Notes: generated by a model from the letters alone, not told the origin. Positions 1 through 9,116 are shown, counted from the stretch's first letter. The stretch is DNA of 64,000 nt from an uncultured bacterium (GCA_905214465.1 CAJMMD010000008.1:14738-78737), one strand, 5' to 3'. Program-made: numbers and translations.

Positions 1-1
1 A

Positions 2-1645
2 GGCAAGAACCAGACCGAGTTCTTTGAAGGCGACATTACGCCCGTCGACGCCAAGGCTACGCCTGAGAGCGCTGGCTACCCCTATGTGACGGTCGAGAGC
101 TCCGACCCCTCTGTGGTAAGCGTCTCCGCTGTTCAGGCTGGCGATAGCGTGAGCTACTACCTGCGTGCCAACAAGGCCGGCAAGGCAAAGATCACGGTGG
201 CGTCGGTACTCGACCCCTCCAAGACCGCATCCTATGAGGTCGAGGTCAAGGCTGGTGTCGATACCTCTGCGCTCGTGGCAGCGCTTTCCAAGGCCGCGGG
301 CTACAGCGAGTCCGTCTACACCAAGGATTCCTATGCAGCTCTCACCACTGCGGTCGAGGCGGCTCGGAAGCTCCTCGACAGCGGCCAGGGCAGCTATAGC
401 AAGAAGGATGTCGCAGACGCCACTGCCAAGATCGAGAAGGCAATCGACGGCCTCAAGATGCGCCCTGTCGATGAGAAGATCCTCATCAACACGCCCGAGA
501 ACCGCAAGAACGTCAAGGTGGCCGACTTCTCGAGTGAGGCCGACTACGAGGGCAGCAACGCCGTCAACGCTCTCGACGGCGACGAGCGGACGCTTTGGCA
601 CAGCGACTGGGCCCATGGGACCGGTATGCCCCAGTATCTGAGTGTCGACCTGGGCCGCGACTACGATCTCACCGACGTTACATTCCTGCCGCGCCAGGAC
701 GGCGGCACTAACGGCGATATCTTCGAGGCCGAGATACTGGTCTCCGACACTGCCGACGGTTATGAGATGGGCACCGCCGCGTCGATGGGTACGTTCGCCT
801 TCGACAACGACGGCCGCGTGCTCACCGACCGTGGCGACTGGAAGCAGATGAGCTTTGGCGCCGCGCGCGGTCGCTACGTGACCGTCAAGGTGATTCACGC
901 CGGCGGTGGCGACGTTGATGCCTACTGCAGCATGGCGGAGCTCAAGTTCTACGGTACGGCCGTCCCCGATCCGGTGGCGAAGGATGATCTCGCTACCGCG
1001 ATCGAAAAGGTTGATGCCGAGGTTGCTGCCGGCGACCTCAAGGCCGGTGACTACACCGAGGCCTCCTGGACGGCGCTCGAGAACGCCCTGGCGAGCGCCC
1101 GCGCCATCTTGAGCGATGAGGACGCCACGCAGGACGAGGTCGACCAGGCGCTCAGGGCGCTCGAGAGCGCCCGCGGCGCGCTCGAGAAGACCCCGGTGGT
1201 CCCGGTCGAGAATCCGACTAAGAAGCAGCTCAAGGCCCTGGTCAAGCAGGCGAAGGAGACTGACACCAGGGGCAAGACGGACGAGTCTGTCAAGGCCCTG
1301 ACGGATGCCATTACCTACGCCGAGGATATCTTGGGTGATGAGAATGCTTCCGACACCCAGCTCCAGGCGGCCTATGACCAGCTCAAGCTGGCCATTGAGA
1401 GCCTCAGGGATGCCGACTCCGGCAACCAGGGCGGCTCGGGCAACCAGGGTTCCGGCAATGGCTCGAACGGCGGCAACCAGGCGGGCAAGCCCGCAGGCGA
1501 CAAGGCCCAGGGCAGCAAGAAGAACGGTTCGGCGATCCCCAATACCGGCGACCAGACGGCGGCGACCGTCGTGACCGTCGGTGGTCTCGGCGCCATCATC
1601 GCCGCGATCGGCGCTTTCTTCCATCGTCGCAGCAAGGCCAAGTAG
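2..1645 (+). CDS. C-terminal part of a sortase-anchored surface protein with FIVAR and F5/8-type C modules (5' end outside window)
   Basis: The reading frame is open from the left edge of the window, so this is the last 547 codons of a longer gene. Visible modules in order: a beta-rich bacterial Ig-like stretch, a helical FIVAR-type repeat (about nt 265-460), a discoidin/F5-8 type C carbohydrate-binding domain (about nt 480-950; WHSDW and LSVDLGRDYDLTDV are typical), two more FIVAR-type repeats (about nt 985-1190 and 1220-1420), a Gly/Asn/Ser-rich spacer, then the sorting signal IPNTG, a hydrophobic segment and the basic tail HRRSKAK. This order is usual for large exported glycoside hydrolases or adhesins of gut bacteria, but the catalytic part, if any, lies outside the window. 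The protein should be exported and covalently attached to the wall by a sortase. A rho-independent terminator follows the stop codon. Confidence 0.85.
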   Translation, partial: GKNQTEFFEGDITPVDAKATPESAGYPYVTVESSDPSVVSVSAVQAGDSVSYYLRANKAGKAKITVASVLDPSKTASYEVEVKAGVDTSALVAALSKAAGYSESVYTKDSYAALTTAVEAARKLLDSGQGSYSKKDVADATAKIEKAIDGLKMRPVDEKILINTPENRKNVKVADFSSEADYEGSNAVNALDGDERTLWHSDWAHGTGMPQYLSVDLGRDYDLTDVTFLPRQDGGTNGDIFEAEILVSDTADGYEMGTAASMGTFAFDNDGRVLTDRGDWKQMSFGAARGRYVTVKVIHAGGGDVDAYCSMAELKFYGTAVPDPVAKDDLATAIEKVDAEVAAGDLKAGDYTEASWTALENALASARAILSDEDATQDEVDQALRALESARGALEKTPVVPVENPTKKQLKALVKQAKETDTRGKTDESVKALTDAITYAEDILGDENASDTQLQAAYDQLKLAIESLRDADSGNQGGSGNQGSGNGSNGGNQAGKPAGDKAQGSKKNGSAIPNTGDQTAATVVTVGGLGAIIAAIGAFFHRRSKAK

Positions 1646-1664
1646 CCCCAGCAACAGCTAAGCA

Positions 1665-1707
1665 AGCGTGCCCGCCGTCCCACCCAAGGACGGTGGGCAT
1701 GCTTTTT
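1665..1707 (+). terminator. rho-independent terminator after the surface protein
   Basis: A stem of about 14 bp (GTGCCCGCCGTCC paired with GGACGGTGGGCAT, one wobble) encloses a short CACCCAA loop and is followed by five Ts. It separates the surface-protein gene from purE. Confidence 0.85.
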
Positions 1708-1790
1708 GAATGTAGGCGGAAAGCTCCGACCCTTCGGCCTTAATCTCGCAAAGCATTCCGTCTCTCACCGAACACATCGGCATCGGTGGC

Positions 1791-1796
1791 TATACT
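1791..1796 (+). promoter_or_regulatory. possible -10 element for purE
   Basis: TATACT lies 72 bases before the likely purE start, in the only gap between the upstream terminator and the gene. No convincing -35 hexamer is seen at 16-18 bp, so the assignment is weak. Confidence 0.3.
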
Positions 1797-1862
1797 TGAA
1801 TTATTTGCAGTTAAGGGTCGCGGATTCGCTGCGTCACCGCTCTCAACAGGAGGTCTATGTTT

Positions 1863-2327
1863 ATGGCAGATCAGAAGCCGGTTGTCGGGATCATCATGGG
1901 TTCCAAGTCCGATCTGGGCGTTATGGAAGGCTGCACCGCCGAGCTCGAGGCACTGGGTGTGCCCTATGAGCTCGTCATTGCGAGCGCGCACCGCACGCCG
2001 GCGAAGGTCCACGACTGGGCTTCGACTGCCGCCGATCGCGGTATCAAAGTGATTATCGCCGCCGCCGGCAAGGCCGCTCACTTGGGTGGTGTCGTGGCTG
2101 CCTTTACGCCGCTGCCGGTTATCGGCGTGCCTATGAAGACGAGTGACCTGGGCGGCATGGATTCGCTGCTGTCGATGGTGCAGATGCCTTCGGGCGTGCC
2201 CGTGGCCTGCGTTGCCATCAACGGCGCCAAGAACGCCGCCATCTATGCCACACAGATTCTGGGTGCTTGCGACCCCGAGTACCGCAAGGTTATCGAGAAG
2301 ATGAAGCAGGAGATGGCTGACGCCTAA
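1863..2327 (+). CDS. purE: N5-carboxyaminoimidazole ribonucleotide mutase
   Basis: Class I PurE, which moves the carboxyl group of N5-CAIR to C4 to give CAIR in de novo purine synthesis; cytosolic, normally octameric. The protein has the typical small size (154 aa), the N-terminal GSKSDL loop, the SAHRTP motif that holds the active-site His, and the later conserved GVPMK and GG-D-SLLS segments. Two start codons are in frame six bases apart. The AGGAGG at 1848-1853 is only 3 nt from the first (1857) but 9 nt from the ATG at 1863, so the latter is preferred. A sortase gene follows after 35 nt and may be co-transcribed. purF, purM and purN lie a few kb downstream; no purK, the usual partner, is seen in the window. 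Confidence 0.95.
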   Translation: MADQKPVVGIIMGSKSDLGVMEGCTAELEALGVPYELVIASAHRTPAKVHDWASTAADRGIKVIIAAAGKAAHLGGVVAAFTPLPVIGVPMKTSDLGGMDSLLSMVQMPSGVPVACVAINGAKNAAIYATQILGACDPEYRKVIEKMKQEMADA

Positions 2328-2362
2328 GCGTTCCGCCGTTTCACCGCAGTATAAGGAGAGCC

Positions 2363-3361
2363 ATGTCCGATTATCAGGGAAAACGATTCAAGGCTTCTCA
2401 GATTCCCGATCCGTCGAAGCCGGGTGCTGCCCGTGCGGCGCAGCAGGGTCGGACATCCTCTCCTCAGCAGCCGCGCGCGCCGCGCCCCGTGACACCGGCG
2501 ACGCATCGTCGACAGGACGCGCCGGCCGCATATCGTCCTTCGTCTTATAGCTCCGCTAAGAAGCCGCCCCGGTCTTCATCGCATGCCGCGCCGTCGGATC
2601 GCACCGAGCCGCCGTGCAAAAAGCGCCACTCCATTATTCCCATTCTGCTCATCATCATCGGTATCGGTCTGATTGTCGCCGCCGCCGCTATTTTTATTAA
2701 TGCCCAGATTGGCTATAAGCAGGCGAGCGATTCGTATCAGAAAATCGAGAAGCAATATGTAAGCGATAAGGACGCCAGCGGCGTGCCGATTATCGACTTT
2801 GATGCGCTTGCTCAGACGAACCCCGAGATTGTGGGTTGGATTTACGTGCCGGGAACCAACATCAACTATCCCGTGGTGCAGACCAACAACAACTCCAAAT
2901 ACCTCAACACGCTGTTCGATGGCACGTCTAACGCCTCGGGTGCCATCTTCTTGGATAGCGATGACACCGCGCCGGGAATGGTCGACCAGCAGACCACGAT
3001 CTACGGCCACCATATGAACGACGGATCGATGTTCAACGTGATTTCGGACACCACTGATCAGGCGACGTTCGATAGCATCGAGTTTGTGTACTACATCACG
3101 CGCGATGCGACGTATAAGCTGCGTCCGCTGGCGACCAAGGTGGTCGAGGACACGTATGCCAAGGCGCGCACGACCAATTTTGAGGGCGACGACGGACTCA
3201 AGAACTACCTGTCCGAGATGCTCGACGGCGCTTCTGCCGTGGCGAGTGATGCCACCGATCGTGCCGCTTCGGCAACTAAGGTTGTAACGCTTGTGACCTG
3301 TCGTTCGCTGTCGCTGAGCAACACACGCGCCGTCATGGTGCTCACGCCGGTCGAGGAATAA
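2363..3361 (+). CDS. srtB: class B sortase
   Basis: A membrane-bound cysteine transpeptidase that cleaves sorting signals of exported proteins and links them to the wall or into pili. Residues 1-88 form a long Pro/Ser/Arg/Lys-rich cytoplasmic region, residues 90-113 one transmembrane helix, and about 135-332 the catalytic domain. The catalytic triad is visible: His216 in TIYGHH, Cys313 in LVTCR and Arg322 in SNTRAVM. The sequence IVGWIYVPGTNINYPVVQ and the length of the catalytic domain place it in class B. Start ATG is preceded by AAGGAGAG at good spacing. It sits just after purE and one gene from a wall-anchored protein. Class B enzymes often act on dedicated substrates or pili; whether it serves the LAxTG proteins further along this window is unknown. 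Confidence 0.93.
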   Translation: MSDYQGKRFKASQIPDPSKPGAARAAQQGRTSSPQQPRAPRPVTPATHRRQDAPAAYRPSSYSSAKKPPRSSSHAAPSDRTEPPCKKRHSIIPILLIIIGIGLIVAAAAIFINAQIGYKQASDSYQKIEKQYVSDKDASGVPIIDFDALAQTNPEIVGWIYVPGTNINYPVVQTNNNSKYLNTLFDGTSNASGAIFLDSDDTAPGMVDQQTTIYGHHMNDGSMFNVISDTTDQATFDSIEFVYYITRDATYKLRPLATKVVEDTYAKARTTNFEGDDGLKNYLSEMLDGASAVASDATDRAASATKVVTLVTCRSLSLSNTRAVMVLTPVEE

Positions 3362-3425
3362 GTTGTTCGAGAGTAGCTAAAAAGGCCCCGTCCCAAATTG
3401 GCTACTCGACGACGGTAAGGGAGAA

Positions 3426-3845
3426 ATGATGCTCGAGAGTGGCAAATTGATGCCTTCGATTGATGCTTGGCTGCGCGAGGCCAAGGCCGATGCTTCGGCG
3501 GCAGGCTGTGGGATGTATCTGACGCATAACGGTGTGGTGCGCGCGACGCCCAAGGCTGAGGTGCGCGGAGTCGAGACCGATGGCGTGGCGCCTGGGCATA
3601 AGGTGGGCGGCATGGTGTTTGGCTTCGATGCTCAGAAGGTGCAGGCTGCTATCGAGGCGACGCGTGCGATGCCGGGTATCGGCTATGTGCGTGTGTGGCT
3701 GGCAAGCGGCGAGCTTGCCGTAGGTGACGACATCATGCTCGTGCTCATCGGCGGGGACATTCGCCCGCACGTGGTCGATGCGCTGCAGGCGCTCGTTGGC
3801 ACCATTAAGAACGAATGCGTGAGTGAGGTCGAGCGCGAGGCGTAG
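3426..3845 (+). CDS. MoaE-like protein (molybdopterin synthase large subunit family)
   Basis: A 139-aa protein that resembles MoaE, the catalytic subunit that inserts sulfur into precursor Z during molybdenum cofactor synthesis. Seen in sequence: HNGVVR near the start of the fold, then the core block YVRVWLASGELAVGDDIMLV followed by a helix and KNECVSEVERE, in the order and spacing of MoaE. The His-Arg of the family's usual HR-G-L-G block is replaced (WLASGEL), and only part of the C-terminal Lys pair is evident, so activity is uncertain. No MoaD, MoaA or MoaC gene is adjacent. An alternative ATG lies three bases downstream; GGGAG precedes both. A bidirectional terminator follows. Confidence 0.6.
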   Translation: MMLESGKLMPSIDAWLREAKADASAAGCGMYLTHNGVVRATPKAEVRGVETDGVAPGHKVGGMVFGFDAQKVQAAIEATRAMPGIGYVRVWLASGELAVGDDIMLVLIGGDIRPHVVDALQALVGTIKNECVSEVEREA

Positions 3846-3875
3846 AGGCTTGCGTCGATAGAAGGATCGTTTATA

Positions 3876-3914
3876 AAAATGCCCACCGGTACGTGTGATA
3901 CCGGCGGGCATTTT
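3876..3914. terminator. bidirectional terminator between convergent genes
   Basis: A stem AAAATGCCCACCGGTA/TACCGGCGGGCATTTT with one wobble and a 6-7 nt loop has an A-run on one side and a T-run on the other. It can end transcription of the MoaE-like gene and of the convergent membrane protein. Confidence 0.85.
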
Positions 3915-3935
3915 GCGTTTTGGGCGCGGTGGGCG

Positions 3936-5165
3936 CTACACGCGCGTCGCATCCTTGGGGCTCATGGTCATGCTCTGGAAGCGGTTTTCCATGTACTCGT
4001 TATCGAAGTGCTCTCCGTAGAACTGTGCGACGGGAATGTCCGGCTCCGTGCCGTTAACGCGCTGGTACCAGTAGTCGAGCGACTGCAGCGTCATGACGCC
4101 GTCGACCAGCATGATAACGGTAAAGATGACGGTGGCCGAGTAGCGGCTCTTCCAGGGGATCTTGTTGATAAGCTTAAGCAGCCTCGGCAGCAGCAGCTTG
4201 ATCCAGATGAGGCCGCCCAGGCCCCACAGGCAGGCGAAGCCCGTGCAGGTGCGTCCGCCCGTGAGGACCACGAGCGGATCGGGCAAACCGAACAGCGTTA
4301 TGTGCGAGTAGCTCCACGAGACCACGCCAAACGCGGTCTGCATAAACCAGCCCACGAACACCTCAAAGCTGGCGCCGAGCAGGGCGCTCACCAGGAAAAT
4401 GATGATGGGGTTCTTTTTGTAGAAGCGGTTAAGCACCATGGTCATGAGCACGGCGCCAAATCCGTAGATGGGACTGAAGGGACCAAACAGCATGCCGGCG
4501 CGGTTCTGGTAGACGCCCGGGTCGTCGACCGTCATGTGCCAGATGTCCTCGGCGATCAGGCCGAGCACGCAGCAGACAAAGAACACCCAGAACAGGTTGA
4601 AGTAGTTGAGCTTGATGTAGCCTTCGCCGGTTTCATCGCGCCCGAGCATGCCCTCGGCGGCGGCGTCGCGGTCGAGCATCTCCTGCAGGCGGCGCTGCAG
4701 TTCGCGCTCCTGACGAAGCGTGGGGTCGACGGTTGCCGAAAGTGCAACGAGGATGCCGAGCTGGATCGCGGGACGCAGCAGGAAGGGCCCGATGCCCTGG
4801 AGCATCACGTCGACCAAAAGCTCGACGACGGTGAATGCAATAAGGATGTAGGACAGGCGGGCGGCGTTGCGGCGCTGGTTCTTGATAAGGTCCAGGCCAA
4901 AGATGATTAGGATGACGGCACTTGCCGCAGAGAGCATGATGCCGGCGACGATAAGGCCGACTGCGACGAGCGTGTTGTCGCCGAGCTTTTCGGTGGCGTT
5001 GCCGTTAACAAGTGCCGTGATGACCTGCCACATAAAGGCAGCGACCGACGGGAGCGTGCCCACGCCGGAAAGGATGCACAGGACAGCGTACACCTTAATG
5101 ATGAGGGGGATCTTCTTGACCTCCGTGGCGCTGGGGACGCTGGGGTCGAGTTCGTTTCGATCCAT
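3936..5165 (-). CDS. polytopic membrane protein, putative ABC-transporter type IV (CmpB-like) family
   Basis: A 409-aa membrane protein with several hydrophobic helices. The C-terminal half fits the family known as putative ABC-transporter type IV (CmpB): NLFWVFFVCCVLGLIAED, then NRAGMLFGPFSPIYGFGA, a segment with a conserved GASFEVFVGW pattern and WSYS. The N-terminal half has four to five further helices, with a charged linker rich in Arg/Glu (about residues 170-205). The biochemical role of this family is not established, despite its name, and no ATPase gene is adjacent. The start codon has GAGAAAGG six bases upstream. It is divergent from purF, with 296 bases between the two starts. Confidence 0.7.
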   Translation of the reverse strand: MDRNELDPSVPSATEVKKIPLIIKVYAVLCILSGVGTLPSVAAFMWQVITALVNGNATEKLGDNTLVAVGLIVAGIMLSAASAVILIIFGLDLIKNQRRNAARLSYILIAFTVVELLVDVMLQGIGPFLLRPAIQLGILVALSATVDPTLRQERELQRRLQEMLDRDAAAEGMLGRDETGEGYIKLNYFNLFWVFFVCCVLGLIAEDIWHMTVDDPGVYQNRAGMLFGPFSPIYGFGAVLMTMVLNRFYKKNPIIIFLVSALLGASFEVFVGWFMQTAFGVVSWSYSHITLFGLPDPLVVLTGGRTCTGFACLWGLGGLIWIKLLLPRLLKLINKIPWKSRYSATVIFTVIMLVDGVMTLQSLDYWYQRVNGTEPDIPVAQFYGEHFDNEYMENRFQSMTMSPKDATRV

Positions 5166-5413
5166 ACAGAACCTTTCTCGCTTTGTTGTAGGTTATAAGG
5201 ATACGCCGCCGACCTGCCAAAAGACAGGACGAACGTCCCAATTGCAACAATGTAAGCCCTAACGGCGGGCGAGACGCGCCGCAACGGAAGCATGCGGGAT
5301 CGTCGGTCCCGAGGCGATTGCCCAATAAAATGTTTGGCTGCAAAACGGATTATAAGCTCGGTGGGCTTTTAAAAAGCGCTGCTCATGCGCTGAGGAGCAC
5401 GTCGCGCCGTGCG

Positions 5414-5419
5414 TATAAT
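5414..5419 (+). promoter_or_regulatory. -10 element of the purF promoter
   Basis: A perfect TATAAT lies 42 bases before the purF start codon in the divergent intergenic region. No good -35 hexamer is seen at 16-18 bp; a TG four bases upstream of the hexamer may help as an approximate extended -10. Confidence 0.5.
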
Positions 5420-5461
5420 AAGGCGGGTAACGCCAAAAAAACGAGGCTCTGAGGGGATACC

Positions 5462-7132
5462 ATGTCTCAAGAAACCATCCGCGCGGCCGAGCGTGCCGCG
5501 GGACAGGTGAACACCATGTCGACGTATGATCCGGACTCCGACCAGCTGCATGAGGAATGTGGCATTTTCGGCGTATGGGCGCCCGATCGCGACGTGGCTC
5601 GACTGACGTACTTTGGCCTGCGTGCACTGCAGCACCGTGGCCAGGAATCGGCGGGAATCGCCGTGGGTGACGGCGGCACGGTTATGGTCCGCAAGGATCT
5701 GGGCCTGCTCGACCGCGTGTTCTCCAATGCCGACCTGTCGACGCTCTCCGGCCAGCTGGCCGTGGGTCATGTGCGCTACGGCACCGCCGGCGCCAAGAGC
5801 TGGGAAGCCTCTCAGCCGCACCTCTCTACCATCAACAGCGTCATTATCGCGCTCGCGCACAACGGCACCCTCGTCAACACCGACGAGCTGCGCCGCCAGC
5901 TGATCGAGCTGGGCGTGCCATTCCTCTCCAATTCGGATTCCGAGGTCGCGACCAAACTCATCGGCTACTTTACCCAGCGTACGGGCCATCTGCGCGAGGG
6001 CATTCGCAAGACCATGGAGCTCGTGCGCGGCGGCTACGCCATGACGCTCATCAACGAGCAGGCGCTCTATGCATTCCGCGATCCGCACGGCATTCGCCCG
6101 CTCGTGCTGGGCAAGCTGGTGGACGAGGGTCTGGATCAGGCCGACGCCGCAGCCGTTTCGCAGCTGCCGTCGCAGGACGGCGCCGCGACGGTCGACTCCG
6201 CCGTTCGTGTCACGCGCGCCGGCGGCTGGGTCGTTGCTTCCGAGACCTGCGCACTCGACATCGTGGGTGCCGAGTACGTCCGTGACGTCCGTCCCGGCGA
6301 GATCTTGCGCATCAGCGCCGAGGGCCTGGTATCCGAGCAGGGCGTGCCTGCAGCCGAAGAGCCCGCAAACTGCATCTTTGAGCAGGTCTACTTTGCCCGC
6401 CCCGACTCCATCATGAACGGCAAGAGCGTCTATGCCTGCCGTTACGACATGGGTCGTCAGCTGGCACATGAGGAGCCCGTCGAGGCCGACCTGGTCATCG
6501 GCGTGCCCGACTCCGGCCTGCCGCCCGCGGAGGGGTATTCGCACGAGAGCGGTATTCCCTTTGGCGAGGGCCTTATCAAGAACCGCTACGTGGGCCGTAC
6601 GTTTATCGAGCCTACGCAGGAGTTGCGCGCCATGGGCGTGCGTATGAAACTCAACCCGCTGCGCGACAACATCGAGGGCAAGCGCCTGGTCGTCATCGAC
6701 GACTCCATCGTGCGAGGCACCACCATGGTGCAGCTTGTCAAGATGCTGCGCAACGCCGGCGCCAAGGAGATTCACATCCGCATCAACTCGCCAGAGGTCA
6801 TTTGGCCGTGCTTCTACGGTATCGATACCGACGTGCAGTCGCAGCTCATCAGCGCCAACAAGACGGTCGACGAGATTTGCGAGTATATCGGCGCCGATTC
6901 GTTGGCCTTCCTTTCGGTCGAGGGCCTGCTGAAGGTCATGCCCAAGGGCGGTTACTGCGATGCGTGCTTTACCGGCCGCTACCCCGTGGCGATTCCCGAG
7001 AGCTTTGGCCGCGACAAGTTTATGGAGGGCTTTAAGCCCCGCAACCTGGACAAGCCGCTGTACTTTGACGACGACGCCGTGGTCGAGAAATACGACGACC
7101 GCAGCTGGGAAGAGGAGCACGGCGAGGCCTAA
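5462..7132 (+). CDS. purF: amidophosphoribosyltransferase
   Basis: PurF commits PRPP to purine synthesis by transferring glutamine nitrogen to give phosphoribosylamine. The N-terminal Ntn-type glutaminase starts at Cys33 (EECGIFGV), so residues 1-32 form a propeptide that must be removed. The C-terminal phosphoribosyltransferase domain has the PRPP loop VVIDDSIVRGTT. Cysteines in NCIFEQVYF, WPCFYG and GYCDACFTGR fit the Fe-S cluster type known from Bacillus. Length 556 aa is a little above the usual 470-510, because of the propeptide and a Gly/Ala-rich insertion near residues 225-245. GAGGGG lies five bases before the ATG. purM and purN follow, so this is a purFMN group; a GGGACAG repeat lies between purF and purM. 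Confidence 0.96.
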   Translation: MSQETIRAAERAAGQVNTMSTYDPDSDQLHEECGIFGVWAPDRDVARLTYFGLRALQHRGQESAGIAVGDGGTVMVRKDLGLLDRVFSNADLSTLSGQLAVGHVRYGTAGAKSWEASQPHLSTINSVIIALAHNGTLVNTDELRRQLIELGVPFLSNSDSEVATKLIGYFTQRTGHLREGIRKTMELVRGGYAMTLINEQALYAFRDPHGIRPLVLGKLVDEGLDQADAAAVSQLPSQDGAATVDSAVRVTRAGGWVVASETCALDIVGAEYVRDVRPGEILRISAEGLVSEQGVPAAEEPANCIFEQVYFARPDSIMNGKSVYACRYDMGRQLAHEEPVEADLVIGVPDSGLPPAEGYSHESGIPFGEGLIKNRYVGRTFIEPTQELRAMGVRMKLNPLRDNIEGKRLVVIDDSIVRGTTMVQLVKMLRNAGAKEIHIRINSPEVIWPCFYGIDTDVQSQLISANKTVDEICEYIGADSLAFLSVEGLLKVMPKGGYCDACFTGRYPVAIPESFGRDKFMEGFKPRNLDKPLYFDDDAVVEKYDDRSWEEEHGEA

Positions 7133-7171
7133 AACCTGCCATATGGGGACAGGTATATTTTGGTAGGTTTT
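7131..7171. repeat. GGGACAG palindromic element, AAAACCTGCCA type
   Basis: AAAACCTGCCA and TGGTAGGTTTT form an 11-bp stem with one wobble around a centre that holds GGGGACAGG and TATATT. It overlaps the purF stop codon. Related copies lie at 31119-31156 and, on the minus strand, 31280-31318. Confidence 0.75.
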
Positions 7172-7289
7172 ACCTGCTGTTTTGTTGATATGACGGCGGG
7201 TGCTGTTATGGCACACGCCGAAATGAACGCAATTATGAGCACCGTTTGGCGCCCGCGCGGCGCGACGGTAGTGGGAGAGGAAGGCTCAG

Positions 7290-8393
7290 ATGAGCGACAG
7301 CAAGCATGTGACGTACGAGGACGCCGGCGTCGATACCGCCGAGGGCGGTCGCGCCGTCGACGCGATTAAGCAGATGGTCAAGGACACCAATCGTCCCGAA
7401 GTTATCGGCGGCATCGGCGGCTTCGGTGGCCTGTTCTCGGCCGCCGCGCTTAAGGATATGGAAGACCCGATCCTGATCAGCGGTACCGACGGCGTGGGCA
7501 CCAAGCTCGTGCTCGCCCAGATCATGGACCGTCACGAGACGGTGGGCCAGGATCTGGTCGCTATGTGCGTCAACGACATTTTGGCTTCGGGCGCGGAGCC
7601 GCTGTTCTTCCTGGACTACGTCGCCATCGGTCACATCGAGGCCGAGCACATGGCAAAGATCATCAAGGGTGTGGCCGACGGCTGCAAGCTCGCGGGCTGC
7701 GCGCTCGTGGGCGGCGAGATGGCCGAGCACCCGGGCGTTATGGCTCCGGCCGACTACGACCTCGCCGGCTTTACCGTGGGCGTCGTCGATCGTCCCAAGA
7801 TGCTCGACCCCGCGAACGTTCGCCCGGGCGATGTGATCCTGGGCCTGCCTTCCACCGGCGTGCACTCCAACGGCTACTCGCTCGTGCGCAAGGTTATTGG
7901 CGTCGACGGCATTAAGCCGGGCACGCCCGAGGCCGCCGCTAAGGCCGAGGAGCTGAGCCGTCCGCTCGAGGAGCTCGGCGGTGCTTCGCTGGCCGACGCT
8001 CTGCTGGCTCCCACGCGCATCTACGTCAAGCCGGTTCTTGAGCTGCTCCGCGGCGGCGCTCCGGTGCATGCCATCGCCCACATCACTGGCGGCGGTATTA
8101 CCGAGAACCTCAACCGCGCGCTCGCCGACGACGTCGACGCCGTGGTCACCCGCAACGGCGCCGAGATGGGTTGGGACGTTCCGCCCGTCATCACCTACGT
8201 GTCGCGCCAGGCCGAGCTTGCGCCTAACGAGGCATGCAAGACCTTCAACATGGGCATTGGCCTGTGCCTGATCGTCGCCCCCGAGGACGAGGCTGCCGTG
8301 ACCGAGGCCCTGGTCGCGCTGGGCGAGAAACCGTTCCGCGTGGGCGAGTGCGTCGAGGGTTCCGGTAAGGTCGTGTACTCCGATGAGCGCTAA
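7290..8393 (+). CDS. purM: phosphoribosylformylglycinamidine cyclo-ligase
   Basis: AIR synthetase closes the imidazole ring of FGAM using ATP. The protein (367 aa) shows the PurM-type ATP-binding signatures: an N-terminal YEDAGVD motif, IGGFGGLF, ISGTDGVGTKL, the GGEMAEHPGVM segment and GLPSTGVHSNGYSLVR, with AHITGGGITENL near the end. It is slightly longer than the usual ~345 aa. GGGAGAGGAAGG precedes the ATG at good spacing. It lies 157 bases after purF and overlaps purN by 11 bases, which suggests translational coupling of the last two genes. Confidence 0.97.
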   Translation: MSDSKHVTYEDAGVDTAEGGRAVDAIKQMVKDTNRPEVIGGIGGFGGLFSAAALKDMEDPILISGTDGVGTKLVLAQIMDRHETVGQDLVAMCVNDILASGAEPLFFLDYVAIGHIEAEHMAKIIKGVADGCKLAGCALVGGEMAEHPGVMAPADYDLAGFTVGVVDRPKMLDPANVRPGDVILGLPSTGVHSNGYSLVRKVIGVDGIKPGTPEAAAKAEELSRPLEELGGASLADALLAPTRIYVKPVLELLRGGAPVHAIAHITGGGITENLNRALADDVDAVVTRNGAEMGWDVPPVITYVSRQAELAPNEACKTFNMGIGLCLIVAPEDEAAVTEALVALGEKPFRVGECVEGSGKVVYSDER

Positions 8394-9084
8394 CGATCAG
8401 ATGGCTGCTAGTGAGGGCCTGGGCTTTGTGCCCTACACCCGTCCGACCGGCACCGATACGGCCGAGCCGCTCAAGATCGGTGTGCTCATCAGCGGTTCGG
8501 GTACCAACCTGCAGGCGCTGATCGATCTGATCGCCGCCGGCAAGCTCAACGCTTCGATTGAGCTTGTGGTGTCGAGCCGTCCTTCGGCCAAGGGCCTGCA
8601 GCGCGCTGAGCGCGCGGGCGTCCAGACGCTCACGCTGTCCAAGGATGTCTACGCCGATCCTATTGCCGCCGATGAGATCATCGCGCACGAGCTTCTCGAG
8701 CGCGGCTGCGAGTATGTGGTCATGGCCGGCTACATGCGCATGGTGCACACGCCTCTGTTGGCGGCGTTTCCCAACCGCGTGGTCAACTTGCATCCGGCGC
8801 TGCTGCCGAGCTTTACCGGTGCGCATGCGATTGACGATGCCTTTGCGCGCGGCGTCAAGGTAACTGGCGTGACCGTGCATTTTGCCAACGAGGTCTACGA
8901 CAACGGTCCCATCATCGCCCAGCGTGCGCTGGCTGTCGAGGAGGGCTGGGATGTCGACACGCTCGAGGAGCACATCCACGCGATTGAGCACGTGCTGTAT
9001 CCCGAGGTCGTGCAAATGCTCGCCGACGGCCGCGTCCACGTGCTGGAGAGCGGCAAGGTCGCAATTGACGCGCCTCGCGGCTAG
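8383..9084 (+). CDS. purN: phosphoribosylglycinamide formyltransferase
   Basis: PurN transfers the formyl group of 10-formyl-tetrahydrofolate to GAR. The folate-dependent fold is clear: VLISGSGTNLQAL at the start of the Rossmann part, the catalytic-region block NLHPALLPSFTGAHAIDDA (Asn-His), and TGVTVHFANEVYDNGPII with the active-site Asp. It has an extra ~30 residues at the N-terminus (233 aa in all, against about 190-210), so initiation further in is possible, but the chosen ATG overlaps the end of purM as coupled genes often do. It is the last gene of purFMN. Confidence 0.96.
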   Translation: MSANDQMAASEGLGFVPYTRPTGTDTAEPLKIGVLISGSGTNLQALIDLIAAGKLNASIELVVSSRPSAKGLQRAERAGVQTLTLSKDVYADPIAADEIIAHELLERGCEYVVMAGYMRMVHTPLLAAFPNRVVNLHPALLPSFTGAHAIDDAFARGVKVTGVTVHFANEVYDNGPIIAQRALAVEEGWDVDTLEEHIHAIEHVLYPEVVQMLADGRVHVLESGKVAIDAPRG

Positions 9085-9116
9085 CGGTGCACAGTACAAT
9101 TTAGTTGAGTGATCAG

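Noticed and set aside
5369..7216. 615-codon open frame on the minus strand
   Set aside because: Antisense of purF, with no ribosome site or conserved motif; purF is certain.
7190..7289. small gene between purF and purM
   Set aside because: An ATG at 7190 opens a frame that runs into purM in another frame and has no ribosome site.
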